Assembly (NCBI RefSeq): GCF_004766055.1
Contig: NZ_SPQR01000007.1
Coordinates: 62,001 to 126,000, forward strand
Direction of reading: 5' to 3'
Origin: Desulfosporosinus sp. Sb-LF
Lineage (GTDB): Bacteria > Bacillota > Desulfitobacteriia > Desulfitobacteriales > Desulfitobacteriaceae
DNA: 64,000 bases
How positions within the stretch are numbered: position 1 is the stretch's first letter; every line of letters starts with the position of its first letter. A program made the position numbers and the translations under genes. The notes under the pieces were generated by a model. It was given only the letters and a program-made list of their open reading frames with translations, did no database searches and had not been told where the DNA came from. Shown in pieces: positions 18,457 through 26,817 of this stretch.

Positions 18457-18484
18457 GAGGATCCTAAGTTGGGTCCTCTTTTTC
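18457..18484 (+). terminator. Terminator of the nucleoside importer operon
   Basis: GAGGATCC (18457-18464), six-base loop, GGGTCCTC (18471-18478), then a T-run, placed 22 bases after the last permease stop. Confidence 0.85.
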
Positions 18485-18621
18485 CATGCTCACTGGAGTT
18501 TTAAGATCATTCAACGATTCTTCAGAGTATAAAGTTTAGAAACGTTAGTTTCCGAGAATTAGTAATTTTCATTCCGCGTGTATATAATAAAAGAGATTAT
18601 ATTGCTTAGGAGGGTAAAATT

Positions 18622-20424
18622 GTGGAACAACAACGCCTGAAGTCAAGGGCAGAAATTCCGGAGACCACGAAGTGGCAGTTGGAAGACATTTTTTCCGATA
18701 ACGATCAGTGGGAAAAAGAGTTTGCTCACACGGAGAAGCTCTTAGGGGAAGGTGAAAAATTTGAAGGGCATTTAGCAGATAGTCCTGAGACTCTTATCAC
18801 GTGCTTCGAATGGATGGATGATTTAAGTTTGAGTATTGAAGAAGTATACTCTTATGCTCGAATGCGGAGAGATGAGGATAATCGCAAGGCAAACTATCAG
18901 GCTTTGACTGAACGCGCAGGAATGCTCGCCGTTAAAGTAAGTAGCGCAGCGGCTTTCGTGGTCCCGGAATTGTTAGCGATGTCTGAAGAGAAGTTGCAGG
19001 AATTCCGCGCGTCGTCTCCCAAAATGGAACATTACAACCAAGCCTTGGAGGATATTCTACGCAAGAAAAAGCACATTCTCAGTTCAATGGAAGAAAAATT
19101 GTTAGCCCAAATGGGTGAATTGGCAGAAGCTCCAGGAGCAATCTTCTCTATGGCTAATAATGCAGACCTAAAATTCCCGAGTATTGACGATGAATTGGGC
19201 CAATCAGTAGAATTGACCAAAGGGAATTTTATCCAGTTCATGGAAAGCCCTAAGCAGAGCGTGAGAAAGGCAGCCTTTGAGACACTCTATCGTACCTATG
19301 AGAAGCAAAGGAATACGTGGGCAGCGACTTTAAATGCTAGTATTAAATCGGACGTCTTTTTTGCCAAGGCGCGGAACTATCCTTCAGCTATTGAAGCTTC
19401 CCTAGATGATGACCGTGTCCCCATTAAGGTCTATGATTCTCTAATTGATACGGTCCACGAATTTTTGCCTCAAATGCATCGATATGTTCAACTGCGTAAA
19501 AAAGCCCTGAAGCTCGATGAATTACATATGTATGATATCTACGTTCCCATTGTTCCGGAAACAACCATGACGATTACTTATGAAGAAGCAAAAAACATGG
19601 TGATTGAAGGCTTGCGGCCTCTAGGAGAAGACTATATTAAGATCCTACAGGAAGGTCTCGAGAAGAAATGGATTGATGTGTATGAAAATGAAGGAAAGAC
19701 GAGCGGAGCTTATTCTTGGGGCACGTATCGCTCACATCCGTATGTCTTATTAAACCATCAAGACACTCTGGATTCAATGTTTACCCTCGCTCACGAGATG
19801 GGTCACTCGTTACATACCTATTTTTCTAACCGTAAACAACCCCACCTCTATGCCGGCTACAAAATTTTTGTAGCAGAAGTTGCTTCAACGTTGAATGAAG
19901 CCTTGATTATGGAGCATCTCTTAGAAACTACAAAGGATCCTAAAACTTTGGCCTATTTGATTAATCATTATCTTGAACAGTTTCGTGGCACTATTTTTAG
20001 GCAAACTATGTTTGCTGAATTTGAAAAGAAGATTCACTCTGTGGTAGAAGAAGGGGGGGCTTTAACAGCTGACAATTTCTCTGAGATTTATCGTGATTTA
20101 AATGCAGTTTATTATGGACCAGATGTTATTCTCGATCCTGAGATTGCTCTAGAATGGGCACGAATACCACATTTTTATAATGCTTTTTATGTTTACAAAT
20201 ATGCTACGGGATTCTCAGCGGCAACAGCCTTTGCGCGGGCGATTTTAGATGAAGGTGAGCCAGCTGTTGCGAGGTATTTGGAATTTCTGAGTGGAGGAAG
20301 TTCAGATTATCCCATCGAATTATTGCGTAAAGCGGGCGTTGATATGGAAACTCCTGTTCCGGTACGGAATGCTCTACAAGTCTTTACAGGACTTGTAGAA
20401 CGATTGGAAACTCTCTTAACGTAA
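18622..20424 (+). CDS. pepF: Oligoendopeptidase F (M3 zinc metallopeptidase)
   Basis: Cytoplasmic zinc peptidase that degrades short peptides, 600 aa as is usual. The HExxH motif is HEMGH at 391-395, with the third ligand glutamate expected in AEVASTLNEALIMEHLL about 25 residues on. The N-terminal helical half begins RAEIPETTKWQLEDIFSD, characteristic of M3B PepF. GTG start at 18622 with AGGAGGG at 18608-18614. Monocistronic. With the two peptide-transporter loci at 50-59 kb it would serve peptide use, but it is not linked to them. Confidence 0.95.
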   Translation: MEQQRLKSRAEIPETTKWQLEDIFSDNDQWEKEFAHTEKLLGEGEKFEGHLADSPETLITCFEWMDDLSLSIEEVYSYARMRRDEDNRKANYQALTERAGMLAVKVSSAAAFVVPELLAMSEEKLQEFRASSPKMEHYNQALEDILRKKKHILSSMEEKLLAQMGELAEAPGAIFSMANNADLKFPSIDDELGQSVELTKGNFIQFMESPKQSVRKAAFETLYRTYEKQRNTWAATLNASIKSDVFFAKARNYPSAIEASLDDDRVPIKVYDSLIDTVHEFLPQMHRYVQLRKKALKLDELHMYDIYVPIVPETTMTITYEEAKNMVIEGLRPLGEDYIKILQEGLEKKWIDVYENEGKTSGAYSWGTYRSHPYVLLNHQDTLDSMFTLAHEMGHSLHTYFSNRKQPHLYAGYKIFVAEVASTLNEALIMEHLLETTKDPKTLAYLINHYLEQFRGTIFRQTMFAEFEKKIHSVVEEGGALTADNFSEIYRDLNAVYYGPDVILDPEIALEWARIPHFYNAFYVYKYATGFSAATAFARAILDEGEPAVARYLEFLSGGSSDYPIELLRKAGVDMETPVPVRNALQVFTGLVERLETLLT

Positions 20425-20433
20425 TGAATTTAG

Positions 20434-21117
20434 CTAGGGTTTGACTAAGGCCTGGAAACGTGGATCCTCGCGAACGGGGGCGAAATCATGTTCACCACGA
20501 GCGACTTCCTTAACATCGGGGTCGAGGGCGATTGCTGGTTGTAGATATTCTAAGACTTTGTCAATCTTACCAAGTCGGCCATATATACTCGCAATGCCGT
20601 AATAGCTCCACGTATCTCGATTGTCAAGTTGTAAGGCCTTTTGGTATGCTGAAACCGCCGCATCCCATCGTCCAGCTAGTTCATTAACCAATCCTAAATT
20701 AAAATTGCCATACACAAAGGATGGATTGAGGTTGAGGGCTTGCTGAATAAGAGCAAGCCCTTGATCATAATTTCCCTGAAAAGCGAGTGTCGCGCCTTTG
20801 GCGTTTAGTGCTTCATAACATTGAGGATCGATTACCAGTGCTTGATTCAAAAGCCTCAGAGCTTCAGGAAATTGGCGTTGATAATAAAGTTTAAGCCCTT
20901 GTTCATAGTGAGCTAGTGCTTGGGAATCTGAGACATGGATGGGCTTGGGCGGAGAAGAAGAGAGGCGTTCAGTTGTCTGAGGCGGAGTTGTAGAAACTGC
21001 GCTTGACTCTGTGGGGAGTCTAGAGGACAAGGTTGGATTGTCGACGGCGTTCAAAATGCCTATCGCAAGGATAATGCATGCTATGAGAATAAATACGGAT
21101 AAATAATGTTTAATCAT
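20434..21117 (-). CDS. Membrane-anchored TPR protein
   Basis: 227-aa protein with an N-terminal signal-anchor (about 5-25), a Ser/Pro/Thr-rich linker (about 30-65) and three to four tetratricopeptide repeats (about 68-205). Repeats are visible as ALAHYEQGLKLYYQRQFPEAL, ALNAKGATLAFQGNYDQGL, VYGNFNLGLVNELAGRWDAAV and TWSYYGIASIYGRLGKIDKVL. It probably faces the outside of the cell as a scaffold; no partner is suggested by its neighbours. ATG with an AAGGAGAG site; it ends convergently with pepF, nine bases away. Confidence 0.8.
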   Translation of the reverse strand: MIKHYLSVFILIACIILAIGILNAVDNPTLSSRLPTESSAVSTTPPQTTERLSSSPPKPIHVSDSQALAHYEQGLKLYYQRQFPEALRLLNQALVIDPQCYEALNAKGATLAFQGNYDQGLALIQQALNLNPSFVYGNFNLGLVNELAGRWDAAVSAYQKALQLDNRDTWSYYGIASIYGRLGKIDKVLEYLQPAIALDPDVKEVARGEHDFAPVREDPRFQALVKP

Positions 21118-21340
21118 AAACTCTCCTTCACTAGCTGAATAGTCCTTGAAGCATTGAGGTTATATGTTTTATTATAGCAGCTAACCCCCAGATTCAAAGC
21201 CGTAAAAACCTTCTTTGGGTACGATGTTTGAGGAACTTTATTGCAGAATAGTAACCTTGACAAGGCAAGAATTAGGGTAGTAAGATAAATTAGGATTATT
21301 CGATTTAAGGCCCATGATGCACCAGAGTGGAGGTGTGAAT

Positions 21341-21973
21341 ATGGATAATGTTGCAAATCAAGATCGTGTACAACAAGTTATACTGGCAGCTCAGGGGTTT
21401 TACGCTCGAAAAGATCGTGCACATGATCTAGAACACGCTTTAAGAGTTAGGGAATGGGGTAAAAGATTGGCTGAGGAAGAAGGTGCGGACGTAATAGTCA
21501 TAGAGTTGGCCGCGCTTCTTCATGACATCGGTCGATCCGGGACGGTAGAAAAAACGCATGCGGAAAGTAGTGCCGGACTTGCTGTCAATATTCTGCATAA
21601 AACTGGGTATCCTGAGGATATTGTTGGGAGAGTTAAAGAGGCAATCGTGTCCCATTCCCGTGAAGGAGGACACGAACCGAATACACTTGAGGCAAAAATT
21701 CTGTACGATGCAGACAAATTGGATTTTGCGGGAGCAATTGGCTTAGGGCGTTTGTTTACTATGGCCGGGGTTCAAGGTTGGCCATTGGTTGGTGAAAATT
21801 CTTGTGAGACGTTTTACCAAGAAAAAATTCGTGGTTATCACGAACATTTATTTACGAAGGCCGCTATAACATATTTTGAGCCAATGTTTCTTTACATGGA
21901 AGGTTTTTGGCAAGAGTTACATGCTGAACAACGACTCAAAACATCGTTTTCTGGACAAGCTACTTCTGTATAA
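21341..21973 (+). CDS. HD domain phosphohydrolase (YedJ/YpgQ-like)
   Basis: 210-aa metal-dependent phosphohydrolase. HD-fold ligands are visible in order: H-D-L-E-H near residue 26-30, the HD pair in LLHDIGR (about 64), a histidine in IVSHSREGGHE (about 107), and D in ILYDADKLDFAGAIGLGR (about 125). This last motif and the length fit the YedJ/YpgQ group, of which some members hydrolyse nucleotides; the substrate is unknown. Start at ATG 21341 with GGAGGTG about seven bases upstream. The 84-aa gene follows after 23 bases. Confidence 0.83.
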   Translation: MDNVANQDRVQQVILAAQGFYARKDRAHDLEHALRVREWGKRLAEEEGADVIVIELAALLHDIGRSGTVEKTHAESSAGLAVNILHKTGYPEDIVGRVKEAIVSHSREGGHEPNTLEAKILYDADKLDFAGAIGLGRLFTMAGVQGWPLVGENSCETFYQEKIRGYHEHLFTKAAITYFEPMFLYMEGFWQELHAEQRLKTSFSGQATSV

Positions 21974-21996
21974 TTTAGTGGCTCAATTCGGAAAGG

Positions 21997-22251
21997 ATGA
22001 ATCGAAAAATGCGTTGGCTTTGGCGTTTTTTAACAATTTTAGTCTTCTTAGGGCTTATTCATACCCTGTTTATTCCTCCACAAACAAAGGCTTTTATTTC
22101 GTGGTCGGAAGACCAAACGTGGGTACGAAAATTACAAGGAGAAATGAAACAATGGCAAAGATTATCGCAAGATCTCCCTTCTAGTATTGAAGTAGAAGTT
22201 CGTCGCCTGTGGAAGGATTTTAGACCAAATGGAGACGGTAAAGAAGTTTAA
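21997..22251 (+). CDS. Small membrane-anchored protein, unknown function
   Basis: 84-aa protein with a basic start (MNRKMRWLWR), a membrane helix (about 9-27) and a 55-residue outside or inside tail rich in Trp, Lys and Glu (WSEDQTWVRKLQGEMKQW). I do not recognise a family. ATG at 21997 preceded by GGAAAGGA about seven bases upstream. It sits between the HD-domain gene and the HesB selenoprotein gene; 100 bases separate it from the latter. Confidence 0.6.
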   Translation: MNRKMRWLWRFLTILVFLGLIHTLFIPPQTKAFISWSEDQTWVRKLQGEMKQWQRLSQDLPSSIEVEVRRLWKDFRPNGDGKEV

Positions 22252-22351
22252 TTTTGAATCGTCATTGTGATGTTGTTTTTACGAGTTTGTCTTGCGAAAA
22301 ACTAAAAGTGTGGTATATTTAAGATTAATGTTAGTAGAAGGAGGATGAAAA

Positions 22352-22684
22352 ATGGTTGCTATTACTGAAATTGCTGCCCAGAAAGTTAAAGAAGTACTTA
22401 AAAATCAAAACAAAGAAAACGCTTTTCTTCGTCTCTATCTTGTAGGAGTTGGCTGAGGTGGGCCGAATTTCGGCATGACTCTGGATGAGTCAAAGACAGA
22501 TGAGGATATTCTTGATGTAGAATACGGTGTATCAATGGTAACGGACAAAAAACTTACTTCCTATTTAGAGGGAGCGACCGTTGATTTCATTGAATCCGCA
22601 CACGGCGGAGGATTTGAAATACGTACAGCGAAGAGCGCTGGTGGCGATAGCGGTTGCGGTGGAAGCTGCGGCGGTAGTTGTTAA
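22352..22684 (+). CDS. HesB/IscA-like selenoprotein (in-frame TGA = Sec35)
   Basis: 110-aa HesB/IscA-family protein interrupted by TGA at 22454-22456 (codon 35). The frame continues through it with unbroken family sequence: LRLYLVGVG-U-GGPNFGMTLDE, where homologues have GVGCGG. Sec therefore replaces the first conserved metal- or cluster-binding cysteine; the C-terminal cysteines are in a Gly-rich tail (SGCGGSCGGSC). A SECIS-like hairpin follows the TGA, with stem GACTC/GAGTC (22477-22491), loop TGGAT, some 20 bases downstream, and a smaller GCCG/CGGC hairpin before it. ATG with AAGGAGG upstream. Its role is probably Fe-S carrier or redox. A sequencing error is unlikely because the cysteine codon TGC/TGT differs from TGA at exactly the conserved site. 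Confidence 0.88.
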
Positions 22685-22690
22685 TAATAA

Positions 22691-22718
22691 AGAGAGCTCA
22701 ATTATGGGCTCTCTTTTA
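22691..22718 (+). terminator. Terminator of the HesB selenoprotein gene
   Basis: AGAGAGC (22691-22697), 10-base loop, GCTCTCT (22708-22714) followed by TTTT, seven bases after the stop. Confidence 0.85.
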
Positions 22719-22848
22719 CTTATGTTAGAATTCAATCCCATCTTAAAAAGCGACTAAATAGCAATAAAAGGACTTGAGTATATTTTGCAAATGTGTTAGT
22801 CTAATGTCCATATTAGGAATACATTCGTCTATAAAGGGAGGAAATGTC

Positions 22849-23142
22849 ATGACATTACCACGGGAAGAATCTAACCGTGCTATTATCACAGTTTTGGGTC
22901 GCGATCAAATCGGGATTATTGCTTGGGTTTCTGGACGGTTAGCGGAATATAGCGTTAACATACTTGATATTAGTCAAACGATTGTGAGCGAATTTTTCAC
23001 GATGATCATGGTGGTAGATTTAAATCCAGCCGTTTTGGAGCTCGTAGAACTAGCACGCTCCTTGGAAAATGAGGGAAATGATAAAGGACTACAAGTAAAG
23101 GTTCAACACGAAGATATTTTTACATTTATGCATCGCATCTGA
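22849..23142 (+). CDS. ACT domain protein (UPF0237)
   Basis: 97-aa stand-alone ACT domain, the regulatory ligand-binding fold seen in amino-acid enzymes: AIITVLGRDQIGIIAWVSGRLAEYSVNILDISQTIVSEFFTMIMVVDL. In Gram-positives this protein is regularly the partner of the PFL-family protein encoded next, and together they probably form a ligand-controlled unit of unknown function. Start at ATG 22849 with GGGAGG at 22836-22841; an earlier in-frame start at 22774 has no site. The PFL gene follows after 44 bases. Confidence 0.9.
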   Translation: MTLPREESNRAIITVLGRDQIGIIAWVSGRLAEYSVNILDISQTIVSEFFTMIMVVDLNPAVLELVELARSLENEGNDKGLQVKVQHEDIFTFMHRI

Positions 23143-23186
23143 TTGATGCACTATGAGATACTTAAGTTAGGTAGTGGAGGGAAATC

Positions 23187-24554
23187 ATGACAATCACATT
23201 CGCACGAGAAGAGATTCAGCAAACGATCAAAATGATTCATGAAGAGAATTTGGATATAAGAACCATTACCATGGGGATTAGCCTTCTTGATTGTGGTTCC
23301 GAAGATATTAGTCGGATGGAAACGAAGATTTATGATAAAGTTACAAAGATTGCTGAACGATTAGTGACAGTTGGCGAACAAATTTCGGCGCGTTATGGGA
23401 TTCCTATTATCAATAAGCGGGTATCTGTTACGCCCATCGCGATTGCGGCCGCTCACTTAAATACAGAAGAAATGGTGCGGATTGCCAAAGTATTAGATCG
23501 TGCGGCTAGAGAAATTGGAGTTAATTTTATCGGCGGCTTTTCTGCCTTGGTTCAGAAGGGCTTTACCGCGGGGGATTTAGCGCTTATTGACGCCATCCCA
23601 CAAGCACTTAGTGAGACTGAATTTATTTGTTCCTCAGTGAATATCGGAACGACTAAAACGGGGATTAACATGGATGCAGTACTAAAAATGGGTCAAGTGA
23701 TCTTGAATTGCGCTCAACTGACTGCAGACAGAGATGGTATTGCAGCAGCAAAATTAGTCGTATTCTGCAATGCACCAGAGGATAATCCGTTCATGGCTGG
23801 TGCTTTCCACGGAGTGGGAGAACCAGAATGTGTTATAAACGTAGGAGTCAGTGGCCCAGGGGTTGTGGCTAAGGTTGTTAAAGAATACCCTGAAGCGGAT
23901 TTCAGTGAACTATCCAATTTAATTAAACAAACATCCTTTAAGATCACTCGTATGGGTGAGCTGATTGGACGAGCAACCTCGAAGGCTTTAAATGTTCCTT
24001 TCGGGATCGTAGATCTTTCTTTAGCACCCACCCCAGCAATAGGAGACAGTGTGGCAGAAATCCTTGAAAATATGGGTCTAGAACGATGTGGAACACATGG
24101 AACAACAGCCGCCTTGGCATTGCTTAATGATGCGGTTAAAAAGGGTGGTGCAATGGCTTCTTCCCATGTTGGGGGGTTAAGCGGAGCGTTTATTCCTGTC
24201 TCTGAGGATGCGGGAATGGTTAAGGCTGTGGAAGTAGGTGCTTTGACCTTAGATAAGTTGGAAGCAATGACCTGTGTCTGTTCCGTCGGGCTCGATATGA
24301 TTGCATTACCGGGAGATGTTAGTGCAGAAACGATTTCTGCAATTATCGCAGATGAAGCAGCTATCGGGATGATTAATAAAAAGACAACAGCGGTACGGGT
24401 TATTCCGGCAATCGGGAAGAAGGCGGGCGAACGGGTGGAATTTGGCGGGTTGTTAGGTGGAGCACCGATCATGGCCATACATCCTTTTTCTTCAAGTATG
24501 TTTGTGAAACGTGGAGGCCGTATTCCAGCTCCTCTCATAAGCTTATCAAACTAA
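23187..24554 (+). CDS. PFL family protein (DUF711/UPF0210)
   Basis: 455-aa cytoplasmic protein of the DUF711 family, which is distantly related to pyruvate formate-lyase by fold but lacks an activating partner here. Family hallmarks are [14 protein letters not shown] near the N-terminus, [15 protein letters not shown] (about 73-87), [12 protein letters not shown] and [23 protein letters not shown] (about 273-295). Biochemical function is unknown. ATG with GGAGGGAAA. The preceding ACT gene is its conserved partner. A 274-codon open frame on the opposite strand here is a codon-usage shadow. Confidence 0.92.
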   Translation: MTITFAREEIQQTIKMIHEENLDIRTITMGISLLDCGSEDISRMETKIYDKVTKIAERLVTVGEQISARYGIPIINKRVSVTPIAIAAAHLNTEEMVRIAKVLDRAAREIGVNFIGGFSALVQKGFTAGDLALIDAIPQALSETEFICSSVNIGTTKTGINMDAVLKMGQVILNCAQLTADRDGIAAAKLVVFCNAPEDNPFMAGAFHGVGEPECVINVGVSGPGVVAKVVKEYPEADFSELSNLIKQTSFKITRMGELIGRATSKALNVPFGIVDLSLAPTPAIGDSVAEILENMGLERCGTHGTTAALALLNDAVKKGGAMASSHVGGLSGAFIPVSEDAGMVKAVEVGALTLDKLEAMTCVCSVGLDMIALPGDVSAETISAIIADEAAIGMINKKTTAVRVIPAIGKKAGERVEFGGLLGGAPIMAIHPFSSSMFVKRGGRIPAPLISLSN

Positions 24555-24647
24555 GTTTTTGTTTAGGAAAATCCCTAAAATGAATCTCTATCGAATGTAT
24601 AAATGTCTATTCTCGTTAATTTAAGCGTATAGAAGCCTAAAGGAGTT

Positions 24648-24676
24648 TTTACAAATCAACGGAAATCAGGTAAAAT
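24648..24676 (+). promoter_or_regulatory. Putative sigma-A promoter of the OLE-like RNA
   Basis: TTTACA (24648-24653), 17-base spacer, TAAAAT (24671-24676). Predicted start near 24683 gives a transcript of about 625 nt ending at the terminator at 25307. Confidence 0.6.
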
Positions 24677-24682
24677 GATGGT

Positions 24683-25307
24683 TGACGTTTGATTTCTTTG
24701 GGCTATGGAACGTTATTCTAGTGCATGAGTTGGCAATCGAAGGCGGGCCTAATAATCCGCCGAGGGCATACCGATGAAGTTCCTGGTGGTGGCTTTCGAC
24801 GCCCAGTCGAGGGTTGCTGCTGGGAGTTAAGGTTGAGGGGGATCTGCAATGGCATGCGGGCGTGACCCTTTTCCGTGGAGGCCTAAGTGCGTGGCTTCTA
24901 AAGGGGCTACGGCTTAGGGTAGAACCTGCATTAGGAAGGAACTTAGTGCAGTGTAGCCTGCCTTGAGGTGGGAAAGTTGGGAAGGTTTAAAGGATCTTGA
25001 TTGTGTTGGCCGATGCATTCCAGATTGCCGGAAATGCTTTTCTGCAAAAGAGGCTAGATTGTCGAGGAGTGTGAAGGAAACTTCTAGAGCGTGTACCAAC
25101 GAGGATTGAAGTGCGGACTCAGTGGTGATCAAGTTCTGAGTGATGGTGACACCTCAGGCTGAGACTAAGGAGAAATCGCCTTGCGGGAAACCGAAGGAAC
25201 TCAGTGGGAAAACCTACTTGACCTAAGCCTCAATATTGACTCGTTGGCCTCCTAACGCCCCATAAAAAACAACACTTCTTTTAATAAGAGGTGTTGTTTT
25301 TTATGGG
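24683..25307 (+). ncRNA. ole: Probable OLE RNA (ornate large extremophilic RNA)
   Basis: A 1.25-kb stretch holds no credible protein gene, but about 620 nt from a good promoter to a strong terminator are G-rich on one strand and dense with small hairpins. Examples are GGCGG/CCGCC (near 24743-24761), TCGAC/GTCGA (near 24797-24810), GAAGGAAACTTC (25073-25084) and CGGGAAACCG (25184-25193). Size, architecture, GNRA-like loops and the anaerobic Firmicute background fit OLE RNA, a membrane-associated ribonucleoprotein component. I base the name on overall resemblance, not an alignment. Neither oapA nor isoprenoid genes, the usual neighbours, lie in this window. RNase P, tmRNA, group I and group II introns were considered and do not fit. 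Confidence 0.7.
25259..25307 (+). terminator. Terminator of the OLE-like RNA
   Basis: 22-bp arms (25259-25280 and 25286-25307, one G-T pair) with a TTAAT loop. A TTTTTT run is inside the right arm, so termination would occur within the hairpin end. Confidence 0.8.
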
Positions 25308-25683
25308 ACGGGTTAGTATTAATTGGCATTTCTCGTTGAATTTGTTGAGAAGGGAGGCCTAAGGAGTTACTAAGTGTTGAAAGATATATTAACATGAGGA
25401 TACCTTTCGGAAGGAATTTTCCCAGGGTAACTGTTTTAGGAGAGTGTGAGTAAAATAATTGATCTAAGGGCAATGTATTATATGGTGGGATGATAGCGTT
25501 TGGAAGTTTTAGAGCTCCAAAAATTTGTTGATGGGTTTTTAATAGAAGGGCGTGATAATTACCGAAAACAATAAGGATAAGAGGGTTACATATCTAATAA
25601 TAAGATTCTTTACAAAAAGATCTAATTTCTTTTGATATTTTGCAGGATTTTCTGAGTTTCTACCGAATATATATAAGACCATT
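25308..25683. other. Gene-free spacer between OLE-like RNA and riboswitch
   Basis: About 375 AT-rich bases. No open frame with a ribosome site, no strong hairpin and no repeat was seen. The promoter for the downstream riboswitch must lie in its last 100 bases (AT-rich, TTTACA at 25610 is one possible -35 element), but no confident -35/-10 pair could be assigned. Confidence 0.4.
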
Positions 25684-25804
25684 AAAAAAGCTGAATCCAA
25701 GCTTAATGTACTTGGAATGGGGGATTATTTTGGGGTGAATCACGTGCCGTAACGTGTAGGGCTTTCACCTTCTGCCCGAATCCGTCAACTAACCTCGTAA
25801 GCTT
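25684..25804 (+). promoter_or_regulatory. c-di-AMP riboswitch (ydaO/yuaA class)
   Basis: The 3' half matches the conserved ydaO core: GGGGTGAATCACG, then AGGGCTTTCACCTTCTGCCCGAATCCG (in pieces from 25775) and CTAACCTCGTAAGC at the end. The 5' half starts near GCTGAATCC (25691). ydaO-class switches sense cyclic di-AMP and typically sit before cell-wall hydrolase and ion-transport genes, as here. It ends only a few bases before the ribosome site of the NlpC/P60 gene, leaving no room for a separate terminator, so control at translation or through the P1 helix is likely. Confidence 0.88.
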
Positions 25805-25822
25805 ATGAAAGGTGGAAATTTT

Positions 25823-26557
25823 TTGCTTATCTCCTCATCTGTACGGATGTGGCTGGGAAGCTCAACTTTGGCAGGCTTGCTTTTAGTAAGTAGCCTACCT
25901 GCGTTGGCCTTAACACAACCCGCGACTATCCTTACACCCATGAAACCGACGCTCTTAGCGTCAACTGTCGAACCAACCGGAACCTATGCTAAAGCTGTGC
26001 GAAAGCAATTGCAATGGACTGGGAGTCCTGTGATGACCAATGTCAGGACCGTTACCGCGGGAATGTCGGTATCAGTCAAACCAGTTGAAGTCGCGGCTCA
26101 ACCCACAAAAACTGTGCAAACTACAAAAACCACTAAAAACGACTCACGACCCGTTCAAGTAGCAGCAGTCGCTAAGAAACAAGTTTCTCGATCCGACGGA
26201 ACAGGGCTTGTGAATAATGCTCTGAGCTTACAGGGCGTGCCTTACGTCTTTGGAGGAACTAGCCGAAGTGGCTTTGACTGTTCGGGATATACTCAATATG
26301 TTTTTAATGGTTCTGGCACTTCCTTGCCGAGGACGGCAGGAGAACAATTCAACGTGGGTTCTTCAGTAAATCGTAATGAACTCCAAGCAGGGGATCTTGT
26401 ATTCTTTACGACTTATGCTCCAGGAGCTTCCCATGTCGGTATTTATATCGGTGGAGGACGTTTTGTTCATGCGTCTAATAGTGGCGTGCGCACTACGAGC
26501 CTTGGGGACAGCTATTATGCCGGCCGGTATCTTGGTGCTCGACGGGTTGCTCAGTAA
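25823..26557 (+). CDS. Secreted NlpC/P60 peptidoglycan endopeptidase
   Basis: 244-aa cell-wall hydrolase. A signal peptide (about 1-32, ending near LPALA) is followed by a Thr/Lys-rich linker (about 33-125) and a C-terminal NlpC/P60 domain (about 128-244). The catalytic Cys is C153 in FDCSGYTQYVF, and the His is in SHVGIYIGGGRFVHAS. It would cleave D-gamma-Glu to diamino-acid bonds in stem peptides. Start set at TTG 25823 with AAAGGTGG at 25808-25815; the ATG at 25805 lies upstream of that site. It is directly behind a c-di-AMP riboswitch, linking wall hydrolysis to c-di-AMP level. Confidence 0.9.
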   Translation: MLISSSVRMWLGSSTLAGLLLVSSLPALALTQPATILTPMKPTLLASTVEPTGTYAKAVRKQLQWTGSPVMTNVRTVTAGMSVSVKPVEVAAQPTKTVQTTKTTKNDSRPVQVAAVAKKQVSRSDGTGLVNNALSLQGVPYVFGGTSRSGFDCSGYTQYVFNGSGTSLPRTAGEQFNVGSSVNRNELQAGDLVFFTTYAPGASHVGIYIGGGRFVHASNSGVRTTSLGDSYYAGRYLGARRVAQ

Positions 26558-26567
26558 TCACCCAATC

Positions 26568-26608
26568 AAAAGTACAACAGTAACTTGCAGTTACTGTTGT
26601 ACTTTTTT
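26568..26608 (+). terminator. Terminator of the NlpC/P60 gene
   Basis: 18-bp perfect arms AAAAGTACAACAGTAACT / AGTTACTGTTGTACTTTT with a three-base loop and a T-run, ten bases after the stop. Confidence 0.88.
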
Positions 26609-26817
26609 GCTATGAACCTCTAACATCGGAGATGTGGAAGCCATGGAATTGGTGTAAATTTTGTACATTCCCCACCTGGCCTGGCTAAGGTAAATGAAGC
26701 ATTTTGAATGTAGGAATCCGAAACTTTGCAACTGTGAGTTCGTTTAAAGTAACATTTCCGACACAACTCAACTCGGTAGTTTAAGATCATGGAATAATCT
26801 CCTTTTTAGACTAGTGC

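Noticed and set aside
22475-22684. Internal ATG start for a 69-aa HesB fragment
   Set aside because: The upstream frame continues through an in-frame TGA with family sequence and a strong ribosome site, so the fragment is the second part of the selenoprotein.
23714-24538. 274-codon frame opposite the PFL-family gene
   Set aside because: Antisense shadow of a strongly coding gene; no ribosome site and a Ser/Ala/Pro-biased composition.
24914-25132. 72-codon minus-strand frame within the OLE-like RNA
   Set aside because: No ribosome site; the region is far better explained as structured RNA on the plus strand.
25181-25204. TTGCGGGAAACCG resembling a group I intron core
   Set aside because: No P7 or P3 pairing partner follows, and the surrounding hairpin set does not form the intron core; treated as part of the OLE-like RNA.
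24683-25307. RNase P RNA, tmRNA or group II intron as identity of the large RNA
   Set aside because: The conserved GAGGAAAGTCC, the tRNA-like CCA end and domain V sequences were all absent.
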